Origin: Siphonodentalium dalli
Taxonomy: Eukaryota > Mollusca > Scaphopoda > Gadilida > Siphonodentaliidae
DNA length: 64,000 nucleotides
Assembly: GCA_032622095.1 (NCBI GenBank)
Contig: CP136062.1
Location: 200,168,828 to 200,232,827 of the forward strand
Direction of reading: 5' to 3'
Of the stretch, positions 1-9,217 are shown piece after piece. Within the stretch, counting starts at the first letter, position 1; each line of letters starts with the position of its first letter. The notes beneath the pieces were generated by a model. That model worked only from the letters and a program-made list of their open reading frames with translations. It made no database searches and had not been told where the DNA came from. The position numbers and the translations under genes were made by a program.

Positions 1-1400
1 CGTCCAGTAATTGGTGAGATCAAAATAGGTTAAAGATGCACCGTTCAAGATTAAAGATGCCCTTTCCAATTTAGCATAATAAAACTATACCATCGTTAAT
101 TTAAATGCGTCAAACTGAACTCCTATATCTGTATTACCTGAGATGTCTCTTGAAGAGCGTCGTGTCGCCCAAATGCCAGCGGAATAACAATCCACTTATC
201 TCTTTTCATTAATTATATCACTTTTAATATATGCTATACTTTCCCTGATGTCGCAATTGAGAGAATGGCCCAATTGAGATTCTGTGCCGCTTGAATTGTG
301 TGCAAAACTAATGTGAGTGCAAGAATATTCAAACTTTCAATATATCGTTACTCTAGTGTGTGTGTCATGTGTGTCTTCTCAATACCAATTATAAACAATA
401 CAACTACCACTGCTACGTTTGTGTACAAACAAATATTGATCGCACCATTGAAACCAATACTATAGTGTCTTGATGCAATACACGGTATCGACATGGAGTG
501 ACGCCATTATGATCGTAACAGTACATCTCACTCACCTCACACTCGTTGACCGGTTTTGACTACAGAGGAGAGGTATAAACAAAACACTAGTAAATACCGA
601 ACTAAATTGGAAAACATTCAACAAGTTCCCATGAACTTAGTAAACAGTATCCGAGGTACAGATGTCCACCATGTGATTCGATATGCAAGACTCGTTCCGT
701 TCAAAACATCGTTTTATGCTCATGTAATTGGGTTTTGAGAAAAAACTATTCTCATCTAAATGGAGCAATTTATCATACCGAATAACCGTTTACCTAAACA
801 TGTCTAAGGTTTAAAGGAACATAGGAGTTTGAAGCCTCAAGCTATACGACGTAATGCATATGCCGATCCGCTTCCGGTGATACAAAACAGGTCGTTAAAT
901 ACGTGAAATATTTTACACTGATTTATTGTCGATGACAGGATGTTAATGTTAATGATCAGTGTATACCTGATATGGTAAAAATGAAAACCTTTTCTCACTT
1001 TTTGGCAGAATATTGAAAATGCTTTGTCAGAGTATATGAAGTCGATATACCGTGTATTTATCGACACTGTATTGTCCATAATTCCAAATTACATAGGATC
1101 AAATCAGCCATGCCCTTTTAAATAGGAATACCCCAGACACGAATGGCGGGATTCAGGACTGGGATTTTTGACTGGGATTGCGATCTCTCAAACATTCCAT
1201 CAAGACATGACTAAATATTCAATAGTTAGAAATCCCAATAAATGCTCGCTTTTGTCCGGTGCCGGAGATGAAAAAAGTCGATAAATACATTAAATACTTT
1301 CATGTGGAGTTTGCATGCAACAGGTGAAACATTCAAGTCAAAGAATTTAGAAAGTCGACTTTTCTTCAGCATCGAACAACGAAGAGCGTATCTTGTTAGT
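1..1400. other. Unique left flank, no gene supported
   Basis: This stretch is non-repetitive, AT-rich by eye, and unlike the 193-bp units that follow. The longest open frames (about 60 codons at 556-738 on the plus strand, opening with TTG, and 80 codons at 837-1079 on the minus strand) have no domain, signal or motif I recognise and are of chance length. Small-scale structure is limited to a 10-bp direct repeat (ttaaagatgc at 30-39 and 51-60) and a short GT-rich tract near 355-378. No tRNA, snRNA or transposon end was recognised. It is best read as intergenic DNA beside the 5S array; an exon cannot be excluded without transcript data. Confidence 0.6.
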
Positions 1401-1500
1401 NNNNNNNNNNNNNNNNNNNNNNNNNNNNNNNNNNNNNNNNNNNNNNNNNNNNNNNNNNNNNNNNNNNNNNNNNNNNNNNNNNNNNNNNNNNNNNNNNNNN
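1401..1500. other. Assembly gap of exactly 100 N at the array edge
   Basis: A run of exactly 100 N separates unique sequence from the first array bases. A round 100-N gap is normally a placeholder of unknown length. The true junction between flank and 5S array is therefore not in the window, and the number of missing units is unknown. The base just after the gap falls inside a 5S gene, so at least one gene is cut. Confidence 0.95.
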
Positions 1501-1525
1501 GTTTCAACGTGATATGGCCGTAGAC
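1501..1525 (-). rRNA. 5S rRNA gene, 3' part lost in the gap
   Basis: The first 25 bases after the N run are the 5' end of a minus-strand 5S gene, nt 1-25, ending GTCTACGGCC when read on the minus strand. The rest lies in the gap. Its upstream TATA-like stretch and spacer are present at 1526-1600. Confidence 0.9.
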
Positions 1526-1600
1526 ATAAAGTCCCTGTAATTTAAACATCATATGGCTCCACATCCACCTGTGTTTGAATAATTGAAATGCAAAAGTTTT

Positions 1601-1718
1601 GTCTACAGCACCCGAGATTCCCAGGCGGTCACCCATCCAGGTACTAACCGGGCTCGACGTTGATTAACTTCGGTGATCGGACGAGAACCGGTGGTTTCAA
1701 CGTGATATGGCCGTAGAC
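1601..1718 (-). rRNA. 5S rRNA gene, first complete copy
   Basis: This is the first complete 118-nt 5S gene after the gap. It carries a C-to-A change on the plus strand in the A-box (tgattaac instead of tgcttaac). Its spacer has gaataattg instead of gaaaaattg, which breaks the distal T5 run but leaves the proximal T4 terminator. The same pair of variants marks the genes at 4556, 7704 and 32452, so this gene is the landmark of a higher-order repeat. A-box position matters for TFIIIA/TFIIIC contact, so activity may be altered; that is inference. Confidence 0.93.
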
Positions 1719-1793
1719 ATAAAGTCCCTGTAATTTAAACATCATATGGCTCCACATCCACCTGTGTTTGAAAAATTGAAATGCAAAAGTTTT

Positions 1794-1916
1794 GTCTACA
1801 GCACCCGAGATTCCCAGGCGGTCACCCATCCAGGTACTAACCTAACCGGGCTCGACGTTGCTTAACTTCGGTGATCGGACGAGAACCGGTGGTTTCAACG
1901 TGATATGGCCGTAGAC
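1794..1916 (-). rRNA. 5S rRNA gene with 5-nt duplication in the central region
   Basis: This copy is 123 nt. The plus strand reads actaacctaaccggg where others read actaaccggg, a tandem duplication of taacc. In the RNA it lengthens the stretch around nt 70-75, between the intermediate element and the C-box. Internal promoter spacing in 5S genes is constrained, so five extra bases between A- and C-box may weaken factor binding. The equivalent gene at 4749 has the same duplication; the equivalent at 7897 does not. Confidence 0.88.
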
Positions 1917-1991
1917 ATAAAGTCCCTGTAATTTAAACATCATATGGCTCCACATCCACCTGTGTTTGAAAAATTGAAATGCAAAAGTTTT

Positions 1992-2115
1992 GTCTACAGC
2001 ACCCGAGATTCCCAGGCGTTCACCCATCCAGGTAATAACCGGGCTCGACGTTGCTTAACTTCGGTGATCGGACGAGAACCGGTACCCGTGGTTTCAACTT
2101 GATATGGCCGTAGAC
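1992..2115 (-). rRNA. 5S rRNA gene with 6-nt insertion near nt 26/27
   Basis: This copy is 124 nt. An extra ACGGGT (RNA sense) sits between nt 26 and 27, next to the native ACCGGT that it resembles, so it probably arose by a short local duplication followed by a change. It falls at the loop B/helix III boundary and would displace one strand of helix III. The copy also has gcgttcacc instead of gcggtcacc and caacttgat instead of caacgtgat. It is probably not a good 5S RNA, although its A- and C-boxes are present. Six other genes carry the same or nearly the same insertion. Confidence 0.88.
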
Positions 2116-2360
2116 ATAAAGTCCCTGTAATTTAAACATCATATGGCTCCACATCCACCTGTGTTTGAAAAATTGAAATGCAAAAGTTTTGTCTACAGCA
2201 CCCGAGATTCCCAGGCGGTCACCCATCCAGGTACTAACCGGGCTCGACGTTGCTTAACTTCGGTGATCGGACGAGAACCGGTGGTTTCAACGTGATATGG
2301 CCGTAGACATAAAGTCCCTGTAATTTAAACATCATATGGCTCCACATCCACCTGTGTTTG

Positions 2361-2378
2361 AAAAATTGAAATGCAAAA
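2361..2378 (-). terminator. Pol III T-run terminators of the reference 5S unit
   Basis: These belong to the gene at 2384-2501. After its last base the minus strand reads AAAAC and then TTTT (2375-2378, +6 to +9), and further on TTTTT (2361-2365, +19 to +23). T4 or longer is the known signal for RNA polymerase III release. The first run lies in an odd palindrome, CAAAACTTTTG. The primary transcript should therefore have a short 3' trailer, unlike 5S genes whose T-run directly abuts the mature end. Confidence 0.75.
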
Positions 2379-2383
2379 GTTTT

Positions 2384-2501
2384 GTCTACAGCACCCGAGA
2401 TTCCCAGGCGGTCACCCATCCAGGTACTAACCGGGCTCGACGTTGCTTAACTTCGGTGATCGGACGAGAACCGGTGGTTTCAACGTGATATGGCCGTAGA
2501 C
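2384..2501 (-). rRNA. 5S rRNA gene, reference copy of the array
   Basis: This copy matches the majority sequence and serves as the numbering standard (nt 1 at 2501, nt 118 at 2384). 5S rRNA is the small RNA of the large ribosomal subunit, bound by ribosomal protein L5 and, before assembly, by TFIIIA. Visible features: the 5' end GUCUACGGC pairs with the 3' end GCUGUAGAC to form helix I. The A-box is at nt 50-64, the intermediate element near 67-72, and the C-box at 80-97 differs from the vertebrate C-box at one base. Helix V looks unusual: CCCGGU at 67-72 faces CUCGGG at 103-108, leaving a G-U and a U-C opposition where many animals have Watson-Crick pairs. The length is typical of eukaryotic 5S. 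It is transcribed toward lower coordinates. Confidence 0.97.
2405..2452 (-). promoter_or_regulatory. Internal control region (A-box to C-box) of the reference 5S gene
   Basis: In 5S genes the promoter is internal (type 1 Pol III promoter). Here the A-box begins near nt 50 (2452) with AGTTAAGCAACGTCG, the intermediate element CCCGGT is at nt 67-72, and the C-box TGGATGGGTGACCGCCTG covers nt 80-97 (2405-2422). Order and spacing match the animal consensus. The same region is present in nearly every unit; the clear exception is the gene at 34774-34868. Confidence 0.85.
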
Positions 2502-2576
2502 ATAAAGTCCCTGTAATTTAAACATCATATGGCTCCACATCCACCTGTGTTTGAAAAATTGAAATGCAAAAGTTTT
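2502..2576. other. Reference intergenic spacer of the 5S unit
   Basis: This is the 75-bp spacer between two 5S genes. On the minus strand it starts with the terminator tract of the gene at 2577 and ends with the upstream element of the gene at 2384. Nothing else is recognisable. A CA/TG-rich middle (ccacatccacctgtgtttg) has no assigned role. The total unit length of 193 bp is close to a typical nucleosome repeat length. Confidence 0.85.
2513..2531 (-). promoter_or_regulatory. TATA-like upstream element of the reference 5S gene
   Basis: Reading the minus strand, CATATGATG lies at -30 to -22 and TTTAAAT at -21 to -15 from the 5S start. Several animal 5S genes need an AT-rich TATA-like box around -30 in addition to the internal promoter. 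The element is kept in almost all units, but three variant forms recur in this array: a 2-bp deletion, an atttta-type change, and the CATATGCTG form near the right end. The role is inferred from position and composition. Confidence 0.55.
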
Positions 2577-3734
2577 GTCTACAGCACCCGAGATTCCCAG
2601 GCGGTCACCCATCCAGGTACTAACCGGGCTCGACGTTGCTTAACTTCGGTGATCGGACGAGAACCGGTGGTTTCAACGTGATATGGCCGTAGACATAAAG
2701 TCCCTGTAATTTAAACATCATATGGCTCCACATCCACCTGTGTTTGAAAAATTGAAATGCAAAAGTTTTGTCTAAAGCACCCGAGATTCCCAGGCGGTCA
2801 CCCATCCAGGTACTAACCGGGCTCGACGTTGCTTAACTTCGGTGATCGGACGAGAACCGGTGGTTTCAACGTGATATGGCCGTAGACATAAAGTCCCTGT
2901 AATTTAAACATCATATGGCTCCACATCCACATGTGTTTGAAAAATTGAAATGCAAAAGTTTTGTCTACAGCACCCGAGATTCCCAGGCGGTCACCCATCC
3001 GGGTACTAACCGGGCTCGACGTTGCTTAACTTCGGTGATCGGACGAGAACCGGTGGTTTCAACGTGATATGGGCGTAGACATAAAGTCCCTGTAATTTAA
3101 ACATCATATGGCTCCACATCCACCTGTGTTTGAAAAATTGAAATGCAAAAGTTTTGTCTACAGCACCCGAGATTCCCAGGAGGTCACCCATCCAGGTACT
3201 AACCGGGCTCGACGTTGCTTAACTTCGGTGATCGGACGAGAACCGGTGGGTTCAACGTGATATGGCCGTAGACATAAAGTTCCTGTAATTTAAACATCAT
3301 ATGGCTCCACATCCACCTGTGTTTGAAAAATTGAAATGCAAAAGTTTTGTCTACAGCACCCGAGATTCCCAGGCGGTCACCCATCCAGGTACTAACCGGG
3401 CTCGACGTTGCTTAACTTCGGTGATCGGACGAGAACCGGTGGTTTCAACGTGATATGGCCGTAGACATAAAGTCCCTGTAATTTAAACATCATATGGCTC
3501 CACATCCACCTGTGTTTGAAAAATTGAAATGCAAATGTTTTGTCTACAGCACCCGAGATTCCCAGGCGGTCACCCATCCAGGTACTAACCGGGCTCGACG
3601 TTGCTTAACTTCGGTGATCGGACGAGAACCGGTGGTTTCAACGTGATATGGCCGTAGACATAAAGTCCCTGTAATTTAAACATCATATGGCTCCACATCC
3701 ACCTGTGTTTGAAAAATTGAAATGCAAAAGTTTT

Positions 3735-3851
3735 GTCTACAGCACCCGAGATTCCCAGGCGGTCACCCATCCAGGTACTAACCGGGCTCGACGTTGCATA
3801 ACTTCGGTGATCGGACGAGAACCGGTGTTTCAACGTGATATGGCCGTAGAC
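3735..3851 (-). rRNA. 5S rRNA gene with 1-nt deletion
   Basis: This copy is 117 nt: gaaccggtgtttcaac lacks one g of the usual gaaccggtggtttcaac (nt 25-26 region). It also carries tgcataac in place of tgcttaac in the A-box. It is likely a drifting copy. Confidence 0.85.
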
Positions 3852-4270
3852 ATAAAGTCCCTGTAATTTAAACATCATATGGCTCCACATCCACCTGTGT
3901 TTGAAAAATTGAAATGCAAAAGTTTTGTCTACAACACCCGAGATTCCCAGGCGGTCACCCATCCAGGTACTAACCGGGCTCGACGTTGCTTAACTTCGGT
4001 GATCGGACGAGAACCGGTGGTTTCAACGTGATATGGCCGTAGACATAAAGTCCCTGTAATTTAAACATCATATGGCTCCACATCCACCTGTGTTTGAAAA
4101 ATTGAAATGCAAAAGTTTTGTCTACAGCACCCGAGATTCCCAGGCGGTCACCCATCCAGGTACTAACCGGGCTCGACGTTGCTTAACTTCGGTGATCGGA
4201 CGAGAACCGGTGGTTTCAACGTGATATGGCCGTAGACATAAAGTCCCTGTAATTTAAACATCATATGGCT

Positions 4271-4358
4271 CCACATCCACCTGTGTTTGAAAAATTGAAA
4301 TGCAAAAGTTTTGTCCACATCCACCTGTGTTTGAAAAATTGAAATGCAAAAGTTTTGT
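4271..4358. repeat. 44-bp tandem duplication in a 5S spacer
   Basis: The spacer segment running from ccacatccac to gcaaaagttttgt is present twice, at 4271-4314 and 4315-4358. It duplicates both T-run terminators of the gene at 4357, so that gene has four T-runs downstream. The same duplication occurs at 7419-7506 and 32167-32254, always beside a gene with the 6-nt insertion. Confidence 0.92.
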
Positions 4359-4480
4359 CTACAGCACCCGAGATTCCCAGGCGGTCACCCATCCAGGTAC
4401 TAACCGGGCTCGACGTTGCTTAACTTCGGTGATCGGACGAGAACCGGTACCCGTGGTTTCAACGTGATATGGCCGTAGAC
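4357..4480 (-). rRNA. 5S rRNA gene with 6-nt insertion, before the duplicated spacer
   Basis: This 124-nt copy has ACGGGT inserted between nt 26 and 27. Downstream (lower coordinates) is the duplicated spacer with doubled terminators. It forms the last unit of block A. Confidence 0.88.
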
Positions 4481-4946
4481 ATAAAGTCCCTGTAATTTAA
4501 ACATCATATGGCTCCACATCCACCTGTGTTTGAATAATTGAAATGCAAAAGTTTTGTCTACAGCACCCGAGATTCCCAGGCGGTCACCCATCCAGGTACT
4601 AACCGGGCTCGACGTTGATTAACTTCGGTGATCGGACGAGAACCGGTGGTTTCAACGTGATATGGCCGTAGACATAAAGTCCCTGTAATTTAAACATCAT
4701 ATGGCTCCACATCCACCTGTGTTTGAAAAATTGAAATGCAAAAGTTTTGTCTACAGCACCCGAGATTCCCAGGCGGTCACCCATCCAGGTACTAACCTAA
4801 CCGGGCTCGACGTTGCTTAACTTCGGTGATCGGACGAGAACCGGTGGTTTCAACGTGATATGGCCGTAGACATAAAGTCCCTGTAATTTAAACATCATAT
4901 GGCTCCACATCCACCTGTGTTTGAAAAATTGAAATGCAAAAGTTTT

Positions 4947-5070
4947 GTCTACAGCACCCGAGATTCCCAGGCGTTCACCCATCCAGGTACTAACCGGGCT
5001 CGACGTTGCTTAACTTCGGTGATCGGACGAGAACCGGTACCCGTGGTTTCAACTTGATATGGCCGTAGAC
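4947..5070 (-). rRNA. 5S rRNA gene with 6-nt insertion (block B, third unit)
   Basis: This 124-nt copy is the block B equivalent of 1992-2115, with the same ACGGGT insertion, gcgttcacc and caacttgat changes. Confidence 0.88.
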
Positions 5071-7418
5071 ATAAAGTCCCTGTAATTTAAACATCATATG
5101 GCTCCACATCCACCTGTGTTTGAAAAATTGAAATGCAAAAGTTTTGTCTACAGCACCCGAGATTCCCAGGCGGTCACCCATCCAGGTACTAACCGGGCTC
5201 GACGTTGCTTAACTTCGGTGATCGGACGAGAACCGGTGGTTTCAACGTGATATGGCCGTAGACATAAAGTCCCTGTAATTTAAACATCATATGGCTCCAC
5301 ATCCACCTGTGTTTGAAAAATTGAAATGCAAAAGTTTTGTCTACAGCACCCGAGATTCCCAGGCGGTCACCCATCCAGGTACTAACCGGGCTCGACGTTG
5401 CTTAACTTCGGTGATCGGACGAGAACCGGTGGTTTCAACGTGATATGGCCGTAGACATAAAGTCCCTGTAATTTAAACATCATATGGCTCCACATCCACC
5501 TGTGTTTGAAAAATTGAAATGCAAAAGTTTTGTCTACAGCACCCGAGATTCCCAGGCGGTCACCCATCCAGGTACTAACCGGGCTCGACGTTGCTTAACT
5601 TCGGTGATCGGACGAGAACCGGTGGTTTCAACGTGATATGGCCGTAGACATTAAGTCCCTGTAATTTAAACATCATATGGCTCCACATCCACCTGTGTTT
5701 GAAAAATTGAAATGCAAAAGTTTTGTCTAAAGCACCCGAGATTCCCAGGCGGTCACCCATCCAGGTACTAACCGGGCTCGACGTTGCTTAACTTCGGTGA
5801 TCGGACGAGAACCGGTGGTTTCAACGTGATATGGCCGTAGACATAAAGTCCCTGTAATTTAAACATCATATGGCTCCACATCCACATGTGTTTGAAAAAT
5901 TGAAATGCAAAAGTTTTGTCTACAGCACCCGAGATTCCCAGGCGGTCACCCATCCGGGTACTAACCGGGCTCGACGTTGCTTAACTTCGGTGATCGGACG
6001 AGAACCGGTGGTTTCAACGTGATATGGGCGTAGACATAAAGTCCCTGTAATTTAAACATCATATGGCTCCACATCCACCTGTGTTTGAAAAATTGAAATG
6101 CAAAAGTTTTGTCTACAGCACCCGAGATTCCCAGGAGGTCACCCATCCAGGTACTAACCGGGCTCGACGTTGCTTAACTTCGGTGATCGGACGAGAACCG
6201 GTGGTTTCGACGTGATATGGCCGTAGACATAAAGTCCCTGTAATTTAAACATCATATGGCTCCACATCCACCTGTGTTTGAAAAATTGAAATGCAAAAGT
6301 TTTGTCTACAGCACCCGAGATTCCCAGGCGGTCACCCATCCAGGTACTAACCGGGCTCGACGTTGCTTAACTTCGGTGATCGGACGAGAACCGGTGGTTT
6401 CAACGTGATATGGCCGTAGACATAAAGTCCCTGTAATTTAAACATCATATGGCTCCACATCCACCTGTGTTTGAAAAATTGAAATGCAAAAGTTTTGTCT
6501 ACAGCACCCGAGATTCCCAGGCGGTCACCCATCCAGGTACTAACCGGGCTCGACGTTGCTTAACTTCGGTGATCGGACGAGAACCGGTGGTTTCAACGTG
6601 ATATGGCCGTAGACATAAAGTCCCTGTAATTTAAACATCATATGGCTCCACATCCACCTGTGTTTGAAAAATTGAAATGCAAAAGTTTTGTCTACAGCAC
6701 CCGAGATTCCCAGCCGGTCACCCATCCAGGTACTAACCGGGCTCGACGTTGCTTAACTTCGGTGATCGGACGAGAACCGGTGGTTTCAACGTGATATGGC
6801 CGTAGACATAAAGTCCCTGTAATTTAAACATCATATGGCTCCACATCCACCTGTGTTTGAAAAATTGAAATGCAAAAGTTTTGTCTACAGCACCCGAGAT
6901 TCCCAGGCGGTCACCCATCCAGGTACTAACCGGGCTCGACGTTGCTTAACTTCGGTGATCGGACGAGAACCGGTGGTTTCAACGTGATATGGCCGTAGAC
7001 ATAAAGTCCCTGTAATTTAAACATCATATGGCTCCACATCCACCTGTGTTTGAAAAATTGAAATGCAAAAGTTTTGGCTACAGCACCCGAGATTCCCAGG
7101 CGGTCACCCATCCAGGTACTAACCGGGCTCGACGTTGCTTAACTTCGGTGATCGGACGAGAACCGGTGGTTTCAACGTGATATGGCCGTAGACATAAAGT
7201 CCCTGTAATTTAAACATCATATGGCTCCACATCCACCTGTGTTTAAAAATTGAAATGCAAAAGTTTTGTCTACAGCACCCGAGATTCCCAGGCGGTCACC
7301 CATCCAGGTACTAACCGGGCTCGACGTTGCTTAACTTCGGTGATCGGACGAGAACCGGTGGTTTCAACGTGATATGGCCGTAGACATAAAGTCCCTGTAA
7401 TTTAAACATCATATGGCT

Positions 7419-7506
7419 CCACATCCACCTGTGTTTGAAAAATTGAAATGCAAAAGTTTTGTCCACATCCACCTGTGTTTGAAAAATTGAAATGCAAAAG
7501 TTTTGT
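7419..7506. repeat. 44-bp spacer duplication, second occurrence
   Basis: The same spacer segment is doubled at 7419-7462 and 7463-7506, in front of the gene at 7505. It marks the end of block B. Confidence 0.92.
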
Positions 7507-7628
7507 CTACAGCACCCGAGATTCCCAGGCGGTCACCCATCCAGGTACTAACCGGGCTCGACGTTGCTTAACTTCGGTGATCGGACGAGAACCGGTACCC
7601 TTGGTTTCAACGTGATATGGCCGTAGAC
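7505..7628 (-). rRNA. 5S rRNA gene with 6-nt insertion (end of block B)
   Basis: This 124-nt copy carries the insertion with a private change: ggtacccttgg instead of ggtacccgtgg. It is otherwise equivalent to 4357-4480. Confidence 0.87.
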
Positions 7629-7703
7629 ATAAAGTCCCTGTAATTTAAACATCATATGGCTCCACATCCACCTGTGTTTGAATAATTGAAATGCAAAAGT
7701 TTT

Positions 7704-9217
7704 GTCTACAGCACCCGAGATTCCCAGGCGGTCACCCATCCAGGTACTAACCGGGCTCGACGTTGATTAACTTCGGTGATCGAACGAGAACCGGTGGTTT
7801 CAACGTGATATGGCCGTAGACATAAAGTCCCTGTAATTTAAACATCATATGGCTCCACATCCACCTGTGTTTGAAAAATTGAAATGCAAAAGTTTTGTCT
7901 ACAGCACCCGAGATTCCCAGGCGGTCACCCATCCAGGTACTAACCGGGCTCGACGTTGCTTAACTTCGGTGATCGGACGAGAACCGGTGGTTTCAACGTG
8001 ATATGGCCGTAGACATAAAGTCCCTGTAATTTAAACATCATATGGCTCCACATCCACCTGTGTTTGAAAAATTGAAATGCAAAAGTTTTGTCTACAGCAC
8101 CCGAGATTCCCAGGCGTTCACCCATCCAGGTACTAACCGGGCTCGACGTTGCTTAACTTCGGTGATCGGACGAGAACCGGTACCCGTGGTTTCAACTTGA
8201 TATGGCCGTAGACATAAAGTCCCTGTAATTTAAACATCATATGGCTCCACATCCACCTGTGTTTGAAAAATTGAAATGCAAAAGTTTTGTCTACAGCACC
8301 CGAGATTCCCAGGCGGTCACCCATCCAGGTACTAACCGGGCTCGACGTTGCTTAACTTCGGTGATCGCACGAGAACCGGTGGTTTCAACGTGATATGGCC
8401 GTAGACATAAAGTCCCTGTAATTTAAACATCATATGGCTCCACATCCACCTGTGTTTGAAAAATTGAAATGCAAAAGTTTTGTCTACAGCACCCGAGATT
8501 CCCAGGCGGTCACCCATCCAGGTACTAACCGGGCTCGACGTTGCTTAACTTCGGTGATCGGACGAGAACCGGTGGTTTCAACGTGATATGGCCGTAGACA
8601 TAAAGTCCCTGTAATTTAAACATCATATGGCTCCACATCCACCTGTGTTTGAAAAATTGAAATGCAAAAGTTTTGTCTACAGCACCCGAGATTCCCAGGC
8701 GGTCACCCATCCAGGTACTAACCGGGCTCGACGTTGCTTAACTTCGGTGATCGGACGAGAACCGGTGGTTTCAACGTGATATGGCCGTAGACATAAAGTC
8801 CCTGTAATTTAAACATCATATGGCTCCACATCCACCTGTGTTTGAAAAATTGAAATGCAAAAGTTTTGTCTACAGCACCCGAGATTCCAAGGCGGTCACC
8901 CATCCAGGTACTAACCGGGCTCGACGTTGCTTAACTTCGGTGATCGGACGAGAACCGGTGGTTTCAACGTGATATGGCCGTAGACATAAAGTCCCTGTAA
9001 TTTAAACATCATATGGCTCCACATCCACCTGTGTTTGAAAAATTGAAATGCAAAAGTTTTGTCTACAGCACCCGAGATTCCCAGGCGGTCACCCATCCAG
9101 GTACTAACCGGGCTCGACGTTGCTTAACTTCGGTGATCGGACGAGAACCGGTGGTTTCAACGTTATATGGCCGTAGACATAAAGTCCCTGTAATTTAAAC
9201 ATCATATGGCTCCACAT
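7704..9217 (-). repeat. 5S units opening a third higher-order block
   Basis: The 7704 gene has the A-box and gaataattg landmarks, and the 8090 gene has the 6-nt insertion, so this run restarts the 16-unit order of blocks A and B. The 5-nt taacc duplication seen at 1794 and 4749 is absent at 7897. Gene left ends are 7704, 7897, 8090, 8289, 8482, 8675, 8868 and 9061. Confidence 0.8.
8090..8213 (-). rRNA. 5S rRNA gene with 6-nt insertion (third block)
   Basis: This 124-nt copy has the ACGGGT insertion between nt 26 and 27 and the linked gcgttcacc and caacttgat changes. Confidence 0.88.

Larger units (their letters stand above)
1601..4555 (-). repeat. Higher-order repeat block A, 15 5S units
   Basis: This is a block of 15 5S genes whose left ends are 1601, 1794, 1992, 2191, 2384, 2577, 2770, 2963, 3156, 3349, 3542, 3735, 3927, 4120 and 4357. 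The order of rare variants matches block B (4556-7703): A-box landmark gene, a 5-nt duplication, a 6-nt insertion, a spacer with catgtg, cccaggaggtc, and finally a 44-bp spacer duplication. Block A is 2955 bp, one 193-bp unit shorter than block B, so one monomer was lost here or gained there. Confidence 0.88.
4556..7703 (-). repeat. Higher-order repeat block B, 16 5S units, 3148 bp
   Basis: Gene left ends are 4556, 4749, 4947, 5146, 5339, 5532, 5725, 5918, 6111, 6304, 6497, 6690, 6883, 7076, 7268 and 7505. The size fits 16 x 193 bp plus the visible 5-, 6-, 6- and 44-bp insertions minus one 1-bp deletion. It repeats block A variant for variant, with a few private changes such as tttcgacgtg near 6208 and cagccggtc near 6712. 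The same landmark order restarts at 7704. Confidence 0.9.

Noticed and set aside
556-738. 60-codon frame in the flank as a small gene
   Set aside because: It opens with TTG, has no recognisable domain or conserved pattern, and its length is within chance for AT-rich DNA.
837-1079. 80-codon minus-strand frame in the flank
   Set aside because: Low-complexity residue use with no motif and no supporting context; it could be part of an exon but nothing in the sequence shows it.
1290-1325. Degenerate 5S spacer remnant in the flank (catgtggag, tgcatgcaa)
   Set aside because: Only 8-9 base matches to the spacer, in no consistent order; this is expected by chance.
4271-4358. 44-bp spacer duplication as a mobile element insertion
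   Set aside because: It is a simple tandem duplication of local spacer sequence with no terminal repeats or target-site duplication.
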